34,001 nt of DNA from CAZSXU01 sp964610505 (GCA_964610505.1 CAZSXU010000035.1:1-34001); one strand, 5' to 3'; shown: positions 9,193 to 18,457, counted from the first letter of the stretch. Notes: a model not told the origin generated them from the sequence alone. Translations and numbers: made by a program.

Positions 9193-12100
9193 TCAATCCG
9201 CGGCGGTTCGCGCGATTCGGAACCCGATATACGTGTAGCTCACGTAGGGGAAGCTGTCGCTCCGGTACGCGCAGCGAGGATAGAAAGTGACGAAGTCCCA
9301 GGCGCCTCCCCGAAGGACCCGTCGCAGTCCGGTGGAGGGCCCCGGCGGATCCGTAGCCGGATCGCCGCCCAGGTCGCAGTAGTGCCAGTCGTTACACCAT
9401 TCCCACACGTTGCCCGCCATATCGTAGAGCAACGCTCCGCCGATGAGGGGCGCACCCGGATAGCTTCCGACGGCGGCCGTCCAGCCCACACACCCGGCGA
9501 AGTTGGCATCGCCGCACGTTGGATCCTGGCTGCCCCAGGGGTACACCCGCTCGTCATCGTACTGTGCGGCGAACTCCCACTCCGCGTCCGTCGGCAGACG
9601 ATAACCGACCGCCCCGTAGGGGTCTCCCCCATGACATTCCCAGGTGGAGTGGTCGTAGGCGCGGGCCACGCCCTCCTTCAAACTCAGCCAATCACAGAAG
9701 GCCGCGGCTCCATACCAGGTCACTTCCTTCACGGGATGGTCCGGATTGACTCCGTGCCCGGCGTCACGCAGATCGAACTCACCGCCGCTGAACCGGATCT
9801 CACAATCGGGATCGCCCAGATCCAGCAGTTCCTCGGAGCTCCCGTCGAGGGCGTCGGAGACCGACGAGGATGTCGCCGTGACATACCCGTGGTCGTAGGC
9901 CCACTGAACCCAATCGACGTATTGCTGGTTCGTCACCTCAAAACACCCGAGATGGAAATCCCGCGAGAGGGTCACGCTTCGCTCATCGCTCCCGCAGTAG
10001 GCCTCTCCATCCCCCATGGTGAACGCGCCGTGGGGAACGAGAGCCATCTCGGGAACGTGGAACTCGGATTCCGTCTCGGCGGACACCACATTGGAGAGGC
10101 CCGAGAGATTGGAGGCCTCGTCCGCCGTCTTGAGGGCGAACGAATACGACGTCTCCGGGGTGAGGCCCGGTATCACGAAGGCCTCCGGTGTTCCGGCGGC
10201 CAGAGGCGCGGGCACGCCGGCCACCGGGACGGCATCCGCCCATGTACCTTCCGTGATCGGCTGCGTATCGTAGCGGAGATCGTACAGATCGGCCGTCCCT
10301 TGAGTTCCGTCGTCCCCGGGGGCCGTCCACGTCAGTTCTACCGAGTTGTAAGTCACCGTGCCCACCGCCAGGTCCACCACCGCCTCCGGAGCGATTCCGT
10401 CGGCGACGATCACCTGGAACGTATCCTGGTCGCTCAATCCGAGGGAATCGACCACCTTGAGCACCACCTCGTAGGTGTCGGCATCGGGAAACTGGTGGGT
10501 CGCGGTTGCATGACCGGTTCCCACATGATCGAAGACCCCGTCGTTCTCCCAGTCCCAGTGAAACTCGAGGCTTGCCGGGGGATCCTCTCCATCGGCGGAG
10601 GCGGAACCGTCGAATTCGAAAACGTCGGCCGTCGTTCCGGACACCGGATCCACCGTCAAGGAGGCGTTGGGAGGCGTGTTGGTTACGGCCTCGATCAGAT
10701 TGGAGAGGAGAGACCAGTTCCCCGCATCGTCACGCGTTTTCACTGCAAACGTGTACCGGGTATTCGGATCGAGGCCCGTCACGGTGAAGGTTTCGTTCGA
10801 ACCCGCAGGGGCGGGCGCCGGCTCCCCCTGTACTTCGGTCGCCGAGGACCACGTGAAACCGGAAGAATCTCCGGCGGCGTAGCGGAGATCGTACTGGGCG
10901 GCCGTTCCTTCGCTCCCGTCGTCGCCCGGAGCGGTCCAGGTCAGAGTCACCGAGGTCGATGCCGAGACCTGGACGGCCAGATCTCCCACGGCTGTGGGCG
11001 GGGTCTCGTCGGGAAGCTCCGTGACCTGGACCTCCACGGTGTCCCGATCACTCGCACCCCGAGTATCCACCACGGTGAGAATCACCGGCCGGATGCCGGT
11101 TTGCGCGAACTGGTAGTCCGCGTCGACGACCCCCGTTGTCTGGAGATCGGCCGCCCCGTCGCCGTTCCAGTCCCAGTGATACTCGAGGGCGGACGGCGGA
11201 TCCTCCGCGTCGGAACTCCCGGAGGCATCGAAGTGAAACACCGTTGCGAGAGTTCCCGAAACCGGATCCACGGTAAACGCGGCCGCCGGCGGAGCATTCG
11301 TCTCTTCGCAGACGACATTGGAGAGACCCGATTCATTGGCGGCCTCATCCACGGCCCTGAGGGCGAAGCAGTAGTGGGTGTACGGCGTCAGACCCGTAAC
11401 GGTAAACGTCTCGGGAGATCCGGACTCGGAGGGCGCCGGTTCCAGATCGACTGCGGTCGCCGAGGACCAGGTGGCGTCCGTGATCTCGCTGGAAGCGTAG
11501 CGGACGTCGTAGGCGGCGGCCGTACCCAGACCCGCGTCGTCCCCGGGGGCCGTCCACACCAGCGTCACCGAGGAGGAAGAAATCCGGCTGATGTCCAGAT
11601 CCACGACGGCGGACGGGGCCGTGGTATCGGGATCGTCGGTCGTCGTGGCGCCGACGATGTTCGACAGAGGCGAGACGTTCGGGACCTCGTCGGCGGCCTT
11701 CAGTCCGAAGTAGTAGGTGGTGTTGGACTCCAGATTCTCGACGGTGAAAGTCTCTTCGGAACCCGCCTCTCCCGGCGCCGGTTCTCCATCGACCGGCGCG
11801 GCGGACGGCCACGTACCGTCGGTAATCTCAGAGAGGCCGTAGCGGAGATCATAGGCTGCGGGCGTGCCCGAGGCATCGTCGTCACCCGGAGCCGTCCACC
11901 TCAGCGTGACGGAGGAATTCGTCATCGAGTCGACGGAGAGGTCCGTCACGCGGCCCGGAGGCACGGTATCCAGCTTCAGGTCCGTCGAGGCGCTGACGAC
12001 GTTGGAGAGTGCCGACCAGTTCGAGACTTCGTCCGCGGACTTAAGGGCAAAGAAATACGTCGTGTCGGCAATGAGATCGAGAACCGTGAAGGTCACCGGG

Positions 12101-12411
12101 GTCCCAGCCGTCTCCGGTCGGGGTTCTCCCGAAACCACCGTGGCCGAGTTCCAGTTGCCTGCCGTGATCTCGTCGAAGCGGTGCCGGAGATCGAACGCGC
12201 CGGCCGTACCCTGCTGCCCGTCATCCCCCGGAGCGGTCCACGTCAGCGTCACCGACGAATCGGACGTGGAACTCACCGCCAGATCGGATACGGCTCCCGG
12301 CGGCGTCCCGTCAACCTGGGGTCTCGTTCCCCCTCCGCCTCCACACCCCGGGACGAGAGAAAGCACCGGTCCCACCACAAGAACACACAGCGCTCTGTAG
12401 AACCGGGACAT
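9193..12411 (-). CDS. Lipoprotein with five Fn3 and two PKD modules and a C-terminal sulfatase-modifying-factor (FGE-like) domain
   Basis: 1072 residues. The ATG at 12411 is chosen, not the longer open frame reaching 12810: GGAGG lies 5 nt upstream and the product starts with a lipoprotein signal peptide (LSLVPGC, Cys23). Fn3 modules sit near residues 35-145, 150-260, 265-370, 470-575 and 675-780, each with the strand motif WTAPGDD. PKD modules sit near 372-465 and 577-670 (YHWDWNGDG and FHWDWENDG). Residues of about 785-1072 are an FGE-sulfatase/SUMF1-type domain (MALVPHGAFTMGDGE, GYRLPTDAEWEFAAQ, YDMAGNVWEWCNDW, RVLRGGAWDF, IGFRIAR). The end motif keeps only one cysteine (YPRCAYR) where true formylglycine-generating enzymes use a pair, so a role in binding or an unrelated reaction is likelier. 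Probably an outer-membrane or periplasmic anchored protein. Confidence 0.88.
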   Translation of the reverse strand: MSRFYRALCVLVVGPVLSLVPGCGGGGGTRPQVDGTPPGAVSDLAVSSTSDSSVTLTWTAPGDDGQQGTAGAFDLRHRFDEITAGNWNSATVVSGEPRPETAGTPVTFTVLDLIADTTYFFALKSADEVSNWSALSNVVSASTDLKLDTVPPGRVTDLSVDSMTNSSVTLRWTAPGDDDASGTPAAYDLRYGLSEITDGTWPSAAPVDGEPAPGEAGSEETFTVENLESNTTYYFGLKAADEVPNVSPLSNIVGATTTDDPDTTAPSAVVDLDISRISSSSVTLVWTAPGDDAGLGTAAAYDVRYASSEITDATWSSATAVDLEPAPSESGSPETFTVTGLTPYTHYCFALRAVDEAANESGLSNVVCEETNAPPAAAFTVDPVSGTLATVFHFDASGSSDAEDPPSALEYHWDWNGDGAADLQTTGVVDADYQFAQTGIRPVILTVVDTRGASDRDTVEVQVTELPDETPPTAVGDLAVQVSASTSVTLTWTAPGDDGSEGTAAQYDLRYAAGDSSGFTWSSATEVQGEPAPAPAGSNETFTVTGLDPNTRYTFAVKTRDDAGNWSLLSNLIEAVTNTPPNASLTVDPVSGTTADVFEFDGSASADGEDPPASLEFHWDWENDGVFDHVGTGHATATHQFPDADTYEVVLKVVDSLGLSDQDTFQVIVADGIAPEAVVDLAVGTVTYNSVELTWTAPGDDGTQGTADLYDLRYDTQPITEGTWADAVPVAGVPAPLAAGTPEAFVIPGLTPETSYSFALKTADEASNLSGLSNVVSAETESEFHVPEMALVPHGAFTMGDGEAYCGSDERSVTLSRDFHLGCFEVTNQQYVDWVQWAYDHGYVTATSSSVSDALDGSSEELLDLGDPDCEIRFSGGEFDLRDAGHGVNPDHPVKEVTWYGAAAFCDWLSLKEGVARAYDHSTWECHGGDPYGAVGYRLPTDAEWEFAAQYDDERVYPWGSQDPTCGDANFAGCVGWTAAVGSYPGAPLIGGALLYDMAGNVWEWCNDWHYCDLGGDPATDPPGPSTGLRRVLRGGAWDFVTFYPRCAYRSDSFPYVSYTYIGFRIARTAAD

Positions 12412-12528
12412 CCTATCCTCCGCCGGGGAACCCACCGGAACAAAAGACCTTTCGGTGCGAGGCGCTTTCTTTCGACCCATTCGTCCACTCGGACTTGCGG
12501 CCGGCCGTGATCGCTGATAGTATGTATG

Positions 12529-12592
12529 AGTATAGTCGAAAACGCTGGTCGGCGCCACCCGCGATATCGAGCGGAGGTGTGGCCTGTATACT
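12529..12592. promoter_or_regulatory. Candidate -10 elements of the divergent lipoprotein genes
   Basis: The 205-bp divergent spacer is AT-rich near 12517-12540. TATACT on the minus strand (12529-12534) could serve the Fn3 lipoprotein, and TATACT on the plus strand (12587-12592) the phosphatase-fold lipoprotein. Neither has a good -35 at normal spacing. Confidence 0.3.
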
Positions 12593-12616
12593 GCACCTCT
12601 ACCCGGGACTCCAATC

Positions 12617-13537
12617 ATGCGATTCAACACACTCCACCGGCTTCTCGCAATCCTGGCCCTGCTGCCGGTAGGGCTGTCCACCGGCTGTGGTGATAAGACC
12701 ACCGATCCTCCCGAACCCACCCCGGCGCCTTCCCTGGTTGCCGGCGCGGGATCGACCCTCGAAATCATGACCTGGAATATCGAGAACTTCCCCAAGAACG
12801 GCCAGAACACGATTGATCAGATCGTCGCCATCATGGACACCCTGGACGTGGACCTCATTGCCGTTCAGGAGATCGCGGATACGACGGCCTTCCGGACCCT
12901 CATTCGCGCGCTGGACGGTTACCAGGGGACCTACTCGCCGGACGCGTACTCGAGCAGCGCGTATCAGAAGACTGGACTTCTCTACAAGGAATCCGTTGTC
13001 ACCGTGGGCACCTACTTCCCCATCTTCACCGATGATGAGGATGGATGGGCCTTCCCACGCCCCCCGATGAAGTACCACATCACGGTCCACCACAATGAGC
13101 GGGAGTTTGAGTTCAGGTTGATCGTCCTTCACCTGAAGGCGGGCAGCGGTGACGACGATCTGGCGAGAAGGCGATTGGCCGCAACTGCCCTGAGAGAGTA
13201 CCTGGACGAGCGAATCCAGTACGATGAAGTCAAGGACTACGCCGTGGCGGGCGACTGGAACGATGAAATCGACGATTCTCCCTGGTGGAATGCTTTCGGG
13301 GATCTCACGCAGGGAGGGCACTATCACTTTCTCACTTCGTCCCTGGCCGGGAACAATCGGTACGCCTCGTATCCGGGTTCCGGGTCTCTCCTCGATCATG
13401 TCCTCGTCTCCGCGGACATGCTCGAGGAGTACTACATGGGCGCAACCTATACCCAGCGGCCGGATGACGTCTTCCCCGACTACATTTCCACGGTCTCGGA
13501 CCACCGCCCGGTGATGTCCGTATTCCCCATATTCTAG
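12617..13537 (+). CDS. Endonuclease/exonuclease/phosphatase-fold lipoprotein
   Basis: 306 residues. A lipoprotein signal peptide ends in LSTGC (Cys24), followed by a Pro/Thr-rich linker to about residue 42. The rest is a metal-dependent EEP (DNase I-like) domain with all core motifs: WNIEN (Asn54, Glu56), QE (Glu85, metal ligand), LHLKAG, GDWND and the terminal SDHRP. The family includes DNases, sphingomyelinases and inositol phosphatases; being lipid-anchored outside the cytoplasm suggests degradation of extracellular nucleic acid or phosphoesters. Substrate cannot be decided. The Shine-Dalgarno is weak. Divergent from the Fn3 lipoprotein. Confidence 0.87.
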   Translation: MRFNTLHRLLAILALLPVGLSTGCGDKTTDPPEPTPAPSLVAGAGSTLEIMTWNIENFPKNGQNTIDQIVAIMDTLDVDLIAVQEIADTTAFRTLIRALDGYQGTYSPDAYSSSAYQKTGLLYKESVVTVGTYFPIFTDDEDGWAFPRPPMKYHITVHHNEREFEFRLIVLHLKAGSGDDDLARRRLAATALREYLDERIQYDEVKDYAVAGDWNDEIDDSPWWNAFGDLTQGGHYHFLTSSLAGNNRYASYPGSGSLLDHVLVSADMLEEYYMGATYTQRPDDVFPDYISTVSDHRPVMSVFPIF

Positions 13538-13637
13538 CGTGGAAGCAAACCCGCAAGCTCCCGCGCAGAGGCCGCAGAGGCAACCCGAGAATCCTCGCCT
13601 CAAGCCATGTTGCGGCGGGAATGCGTGGTGTGTCCTA

Positions 13638-13667
13638 TTGACAAAGGCCCGTCGTTGTCCGCACTAT
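13638..13667 (+). promoter_or_regulatory. Candidate sigma-70 promoter of the prolyl oligopeptidase gene
   Basis: Perfect -35 TTGACA (13638-13643), 18-nt spacer, weak -10 CACTAT (13662-13667). Transcription would start near 13674, which argues against the longer reading frame beginning at 13672. Confidence 0.4.
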
Positions 13668-13722
13668 CAAAGTGAACGATCAATTGCCATTCGGATCACC
13701 CACATGGAGAGGAGTGTGCGAA

Positions 13723-15867
13723 GTGAAAGGATCGGCCGGCAGATACATTCGGTTCGGAGCGGCATGGCTGCTGTTATGCGCGGGCGGAATCGGTTGTTCT
13801 CCCGTGGCGGAGGAGGGCGGGTTCGATTACCCCGCCGCTCGCGTCGGTGACGTCGTAGAGGACTACCACGGCACGAAGGTCGCCGATCCCTACCGCTGGA
13901 TGGAAAACCCTGACGCTGAAGAGACGGTCGCCTGGGTGGAGGCACAGAACGAGCTCACATTGGGCTATCTGGAAGCCGTTCCCGTCGCCCGGAAAATCAA
14001 AGCCCGCCTGACCGAGCTGGTGGACTACCCGAGATACACCCTGCCGCAGAAAGAGGGCGATCACTACTTTTTCCGGAAGAACACGGGCCTTCAGAACCAG
14101 TCCGTGCTGTACAAACAGGCAGGCCTTGACGGCGAGCCGTCGGTCCTGCTCGACCCCAACCTGCTGTCGGAGGACGGAACCGTCGCCGTGAGTAACGAGT
14201 TCTTCACGAAGGACGGCACCCTCATCGCGTACGGCCTCTCGACAAGCGGCAGCGATTGGCAGGAAATAAAGATACGCGACGTCGATTCGGGGAGAGATTA
14301 CGACGAGGTGATCCGGTGGTGCCGGTTTTCCAGCATTGCCTGGACGCATGACAACCGCGGCTTCTATTACAATCGCTTTCCCGAGCCCGGCAGTGTTCCC
14401 GAGGACGAGCGCACGCGGCATAACCGCGTGTACTGGCACCGCCTGGATACCCCGCAGTCCCAGGACGTCCTCGTCTACCAGCGGCTGGACGCCATCGATC
14501 TCAGCTTTTACCCCCAGGTCACCGATGACGGGAAGTATCTCCTTCTCCACGTCTACCGCGGGACGGATCCGAGAAACGGCGTCTACTACCGGGCGGTCCG
14601 AAGCGACGGCCCGTTCGTTCGCCTGTCAGAGCAGGGCGAGGCCGCCTTCGAATTCATCGATAACATCGGCTCCCTCTTCTACTTCAACACCGATCTGGAC
14701 GCGCCCCGTCACCGGATCATCGCCATCGACACGAAGCATCCGGCTCGCGCGAAGTGGCGGGAAATCCTCCCCGAGCAGGACGAGGTACTCTCCTACGCCA
14801 CGATGGTCAACGATTGCTTCGCGACCGTTCACATGAGGGACGCCCACGATGAGTTGCACGTGTACGGGCTCGACGGCGAGCTCGTCGACGAGATCGATTT
14901 GCCGACGCTCGGGGCGGTCGAAGGCATTTCCGGCAGGAAGGAAGACCGCGAGATGTTCGTCGGGTTCACCTCCTTCCTCTACCCCTTCACGGCTTTCCGG
15001 TATGATTTCGCATCCCACACGCTGTCGCCGTTCAGGGCATCGGAGGCCAAGTTCGATCCCTCGGGGTTCGAAACGAAGCAAGTGTTTGCGACGTCCAGGG
15101 ACGGGACGCGCGTCCCCGTGTTCATTACGCACGGCAAAGGCCTCAAACTCGACGGCGACAACCCGACGTTGCTTCACGCGTACGGCGGGTTTACCGTCAA
15201 CATGACGCCGTACTTCTCGACTTCGCGCGTCGTCTGGATGGAAAACGGCGGCGTGTTCGCGCTGGCGGTTCTCCGGGGCGGCGGCGAGTACGGCGAAACC
15301 TGGCACCAGGCGGGCATGCTCGAGAACAAGCAGAATGTGTTCGATGACTTCATCGCCGCTTCCGAGTGGTTAATCGAGAACCGGTACACGAGCTCCGAGA
15401 AGCTGGCGATCCAGGGCGCCAGCAACGGCGGCCTCCTCGTGGCGGCCTGCATGCTCCAGCGCCCCGAGCTCTTCGGGGCCGTCGTTTCAGAGGTGCCCGT
15501 GACCGACATGCTGCGTTATCACAGATTCACGGTAGGGCACTATTGGGTACCGGAGTACGGCAACGCGGAAGAGAATCCCGAGCACTTCGAGTTTCTCCAC
15601 GTCTACTCGCCGGTGCACAACGTGAAGGTCGGGGTCGCCTATCCGCCGACGCTCATCACCACGGCGGACACCGACGACCGGGTGGTCGCCATGCACGGCA
15701 AGAAGTTCGCCGCCGCGCTTCAGGCGGCGGACGCCGGCGGCCGTCCGATTCTCCTCCGTGTGGAGACCAAGGCCGGACACGGCGCGGGGAAGCCCACGAC
15801 GAAGCGAATTGATGAGTACACCGACATCTACACTTTCCTGTTCAGCGTGTTTGGTATGGAGTTCTGA
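13723..15867 (+). CDS. Prolyl oligopeptidase family (S9A) serine peptidase, lipoprotein
   Basis: 714 residues from the GTG at 13723. A GAGAGGAG purine stretch lies about 8 nt upstream, and this start gives a compact lipoprotein signal (basic n-region, LLLCAGGIGC, Cys25). The in-frame GTG at 13672 would add 17 residues. The N-terminal part (about 35-450) is the S9 beta-propeller domain (VADPYRWMENPD at its start is typical). The C-terminal part is the alpha/beta-hydrolase domain with the catalytic triad in standard motifs: Ser567 in GASNGG, Asp651 in TDDRVV, His686 in KAGHGAGKPT. Family members cleave short proline-containing peptides on the C-terminal side of proline. Membrane anchoring suggests use of external peptides, in line with the peptide-type transporters elsewhere in the window. 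Confidence 0.93.
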   Translation: MKGSAGRYIRFGAAWLLLCAGGIGCSPVAEEGGFDYPAARVGDVVEDYHGTKVADPYRWMENPDAEETVAWVEAQNELTLGYLEAVPVARKIKARLTELVDYPRYTLPQKEGDHYFFRKNTGLQNQSVLYKQAGLDGEPSVLLDPNLLSEDGTVAVSNEFFTKDGTLIAYGLSTSGSDWQEIKIRDVDSGRDYDEVIRWCRFSSIAWTHDNRGFYYNRFPEPGSVPEDERTRHNRVYWHRLDTPQSQDVLVYQRLDAIDLSFYPQVTDDGKYLLLHVYRGTDPRNGVYYRAVRSDGPFVRLSEQGEAAFEFIDNIGSLFYFNTDLDAPRHRIIAIDTKHPARAKWREILPEQDEVLSYATMVNDCFATVHMRDAHDELHVYGLDGELVDEIDLPTLGAVEGISGRKEDREMFVGFTSFLYPFTAFRYDFASHTLSPFRASEAKFDPSGFETKQVFATSRDGTRVPVFITHGKGLKLDGDNPTLLHAYGGFTVNMTPYFSTSRVVWMENGGVFALAVLRGGGEYGETWHQAGMLENKQNVFDDFIAASEWLIENRYTSSEKLAIQGASNGGLLVAACMLQRPELFGAVVSEVPVTDMLRYHRFTVGHYWVPEYGNAEENPEHFEFLHVYSPVHNVKVGVAYPPTLITTADTDDRVVAMHGKKFAAALQAADAGGRPILLRVETKAGHGAGKPTTKRIDEYTDIYTFLFSVFGMEF

Positions 15868-15986
15868 CGGCAGGGCGGCGGATGGAACGGATCGGTGCGG
15901 TGCGCCCCGTTCGTTTCCAATGCAACCCCTGCGGGAGAGCCTCCCGGATCGAGGGCCAGGAAAAACCCGACCTTGTTTCGGTTTCC

Positions 15987-16001
15987 TGGCACACCGCTTG
16001 C
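15987..16001 (+). promoter_or_regulatory. Sigma-54 (-24/-12) promoter
   Basis: TGGCACACCGCTTGC fits the consensus TGGCAC-N5-TTGC, with GG and GC exactly 10 nt apart. Predicted start of transcription near 16013, 48 nt before the ATG at 16061. No activator-binding palindrome was recognised upstream. Confidence 0.65.
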
Positions 16002-16060
16002 GGTGGAGGGGGCCGTGGCAGCGGCGCGGCACCGATTCTCGAACCGGGAGGTTGAATCCG

Positions 16061-16339
16061 ATGGAACAGGATACGAGCACCGTCAGGCCGGAGAAGAGTT
16101 TTCGAATCGGCGCCGTGCGCGCCTCGGTCTGGAAGAACATCCGGCAGGGCAAGGAAGGAAAGACCTACGAGATGAGGACGGTCACGCTTGACCGGAGCTA
16201 CAAGGACAAGGACGGGAATTACAAGTCAACGAACCGCTTTGCGGCCAACGAGATCCCAAAGGCCATCCTGCTGCTGCAGCGGTCATACGAGTATCTCGTG
16301 TTGGCACCGGAGGAGAGCGCCGAGGGCGAGAGTGCGTGA
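16061..16339 (+). CDS. Small conserved protein of unknown function behind a sigma-54 promoter
   Basis: 92 residues; the ATG at 16061 has GGGAGG about 9 nt upstream. The frame stays open upstream to 15758 but that part overlaps the peptidase gene. The body alternates short strands (IGAVRASVWKN, TYEMRTVTLDRSYKDKDGNYK, NRFAANEIPKAILLLQRSYEYL) and looks like a small beta-sheet plus helix domain. I recall similar short proteins, often with RYKD/SYKD and a closing helix, as uncharacterised proteins in many bacteria and archaea, some near mobile DNA; a PC4-like single-strand-binding fold is conceivable but unproven. The preceding -24/-12 promoter implies conditional expression. The reading frame is well supported; the role is unknown. 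Confidence 0.7.
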   Translation: MEQDTSTVRPEKSFRIGAVRASVWKNIRQGKEGKTYEMRTVTLDRSYKDKDGNYKSTNRFAANEIPKAILLLQRSYEYLVLAPEESAEGESA

Positions 16340-16425
16340 GGGCGCGAGGGCCGTTCCGTTCGTCCTGAGCGGCCGCCGGGCTGGTCCGGCGGCCTGTCGA
16401 ACAATGAACGGTGCCGGCGGGACAA

Positions 16426-16572
16426 CGGGCCGGCCGCGGCGAAGGTTCGCCGGACCGAAGGCCCGAGCGTGGCCTTTCGGGGTTGAGCAGGCCGCGGCCC
16501 TCCTCGCCGATTCGAAGCCTCTTTCACGCTCGTGGCCAAGGGACGCCGAATCTTTGCCGCGGCGCAAGACCC
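16426..16572 (+). repeat. Intergenic repeat module U2, diverged copy
   Basis: Begins CGGGCCGGCCGCGGCGAAGG and ends TTTGCCGCGGCGCAAGACCC. It matches the 147-nt U2 modules at 18709 and 32495 at both ends and more loosely in the middle. It fills most of the 324-bp gap between the small protein and the PLP enzyme; nothing else was recognised there. Confidence 0.65.
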
Positions 16573-16663
16573 GCGCCGGGAACATGTCAGGGCGACAGCC
16601 CAGGGCTGGTGACAAGGGACACGTGTCGAGGGCCGGGGTATCGCGGAATCCGCATACCGAGGG

Positions 16664-18118
16664 CTACAGCAGTCCGGTCTTCTCGTTGAACGCTCGGATC
16701 AGGCGATCCCAATCGTCGACCTGGCCGAAGGTCTCCTCCCAGAAGTCCGGCTCCCACAGATCCCGGAGCTCTTCCACGGTCCTCCCCTGCTGCTCCACCC
16801 AAGTGAAATACTTGAAGTTGTGGAGCCGTTTGCGGTCGTAGTAGTTCAGCTCGGCGAGGTAGTCGATTCCGATTCCCTCGATGTACCGGGCATAGTGCCG
16901 GCCCGCCTGATCCCGCGTGTATGGACCGTGAAGGTCCCGCTGCTCCTGTACTCGAGACCCGTACAGCTCCATCGAATCCGTCAGCGGCGTGAAGATCACA
17001 TCCCGGGAGTCCATCTCGTAGTATTTGGCCGCCTTGATGGCCGCAACCAGGTTGCAGATGCTCGAGATTCCCAGGAGCGGCAGCTCCCGAATCAGATCGT
17101 CGTGGACTCCCAGCGAGGAGAGGAACTCGGCACCTTCGGTCTCGTTGAACAGGCGCAGCAGGCCCATGCATTGTTCGTCGTCGATGGCCGCCACCATGTC
17201 GGTGTTTCGCACGTTGTGAACCCATGGCACGTGCTTGTCGCCGATCCCCTCGATCCGGTGCCCGCCGAACCCACAGAGAAGGAGGGTCGGGCACTGGAGC
17301 GCTTCGGTGGCAATGACCTTCATCAGGGGGTAGCGCGTGCGAAGGTAGTCCCCGGCGGCGATCGTACCGGCCGAGCCCGTGGCCGAAACATATGCCGCGA
17401 ACCGGCTGTCGTCGGCCTTGATCTTCCCCCAGATCTCCTCGATGATTCCACCGGTGACGTGATAGTGCCAGATGGGATTCCCGAACTCGTCGAACTGGTT
17501 GAAGATCACACAGTCTTTCCGCGTCTTGCGGATCTCCCAACACTTGTCGTAGATTTCCTTGACGTTCGATTCGCAGCCCGGCGTGGCGATGACCTCCGCG
17601 CCGATGGAGCGCAACCACTCGAATCGTTCTCGACTCATCTCTTCCGGCAGAATCGCCACGGCCGTGCAGGCCAGAAGGGCACAGTCAAAGGCGCCGCCGC
17701 GGCAGAAGTTCCCGGTGGAAGGCCAGACCGCCTTCTGTGCCGTGGGATCGAAGTTGCCGCTCACCAGCCGGGGCACCAGGCATCCGAAGCCGGCGCCCAC
17801 CTTGTGGGATCCGGTCGGAAACCACTTGCCCACCAGGCCGACGATTCTCGCATCGACGCCCGTCAACTCGGAGGGAAACTCCATCCAGTTCCCCTCCCCG
17901 AAGAGACCCGTCTCGCCGTCGTTCTTCCAGGTGATCCGGAAGAGATTCAGGGGATCCACGTCCCACAGCCCCACGTTCTTCAGCTTGGCCTGAATGCGGT
18001 CGGGGATCCGCTTCGGATCTTTCTGCTCGGCGAAAGTCGGGATGATGATGTTTCGCTCACGGCACCGTTCGACCGTCTTCTCGAGTACTCCCTCATTAAT
18101 CTCGTGAATGATTCTCAT
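16664..18118 (-). CDS. Fold-type II pyridoxal-phosphate enzyme of the cysteine synthase/CBS superfamily
   Basis: 484 residues from the ATG at 18118, preceded by GGAGGAAGG at about 10 nt; the open frame extends 28 codons further without support. The PLP lysine is probably Lys106 in PTGSHKVGAG. A phosphate-binding Gly/Ser loop follows (SATGSAGTIAAG, about residue 240). PSTGNFCRGGA is the asparagine loop of the fold. At ~480 residues it is longer than O-acetylserine sulfhydrylase (~310) because of an extended N-terminus and a C-terminal region of about 130 residues rich in Trp, Tyr and Asp. Likely reactions are beta-replacement or beta-elimination on serine, cysteine or a related amino acid; substrate is unknown. 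The gene stands alone, with repeat arrays upstream. Confidence 0.8.
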   Translation of the reverse strand: MRIIHEINEGVLEKTVERCRERNIIIPTFAEQKDPKRIPDRIQAKLKNVGLWDVDPLNLFRITWKNDGETGLFGEGNWMEFPSELTGVDARIVGLVGKWFPTGSHKVGAGFGCLVPRLVSGNFDPTAQKAVWPSTGNFCRGGAFDCALLACTAVAILPEEMSRERFEWLRSIGAEVIATPGCESNVKEIYDKCWEIRKTRKDCVIFNQFDEFGNPIWHYHVTGGIIEEIWGKIKADDSRFAAYVSATGSAGTIAAGDYLRTRYPLMKVIATEALQCPTLLLCGFGGHRIEGIGDKHVPWVHNVRNTDMVAAIDDEQCMGLLRLFNETEGAEFLSSLGVHDDLIRELPLLGISSICNLVAAIKAAKYYEMDSRDVIFTPLTDSMELYGSRVQEQRDLHGPYTRDQAGRHYARYIEGIGIDYLAELNYYDRKRLHNFKYFTWVEQQGRTVEELRDLWEPDFWEETFGQVDDWDRLIRAFNEKTGLL

Positions 18119-18309
18119 GCATGAACGTCCTTCCTCCAGATTCTTGAAAACAAGGCCCTCCCGGGCCCCGGTCAGAGCGAATGCGTTCCCTGGAGAGTAC
18201 ACCTCGGAGGCCTCCCGTGCAAGCAGTTCCGGGGCCTGTCCCCCCTGTGCGAGAATGCGAAAGCCGAAAGCCGGACCGAGCTAGGCTCCGGACCGGCCGC
18301 GAAACTGCA

Positions 18310-18337
18310 GAAAGTTGAAAGTTGGGAGTGGAAAGTC
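18310..18337 (+). repeat. Purine-rich heptamer array, copy 2
   Basis: GAAAGTT, GAAAGTT, GGGAGTG, GAAAGTC in exact 7-nt phase, preceded by GCA. Confidence 0.7.
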
Positions 18338-18370
18338 GGCACCCGCCATTTCATGTGTCGCTGTTCAGGA

Positions 18371-18398
18371 TTCTCAACTGTCGACTCTCAACTCTCCG
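18371..18398 (-). repeat. Purine-rich heptamer array, inverted copy
   Basis: Read on the minus strand: GAGAGTT, GAGAGTC, GACAGTT, GAGAA. It is the only array in the opposite orientation. Confidence 0.65.
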
Positions 18399-18408
18399 AA
18401 TTGCGGTT

Positions 18409-18450
18409 GTGGCCAAGAGACGCCGGACCTTTGCCGCGGCAAAAGGCCCG
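18409..18450 (+). repeat. Tail fragment of module U2
   Basis: GTGGCCAAGAGACGCCGGACC, then TTTGCCGCGGCAAAAGGCCC: the last ~40 nt of U2, joined directly to a heptamer array. Confidence 0.65.
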
Positions 18451-18457
18451 TAGAGCA

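Noticed and set aside
9142..12510. 1122-codon open frame on the plus strand
   Set aside because: It lies antisense to the Fn3/PKD lipoprotein gene. The opposite strand has signal peptide, ribosome binding site and recognisable domains; the open frame reflects high GC and repeated modules.
12412..12810. N-terminal extension of the Fn3 lipoprotein gene
   Set aside because: It would bury the lipoprotein signal peptide and overlap the divergent gene.
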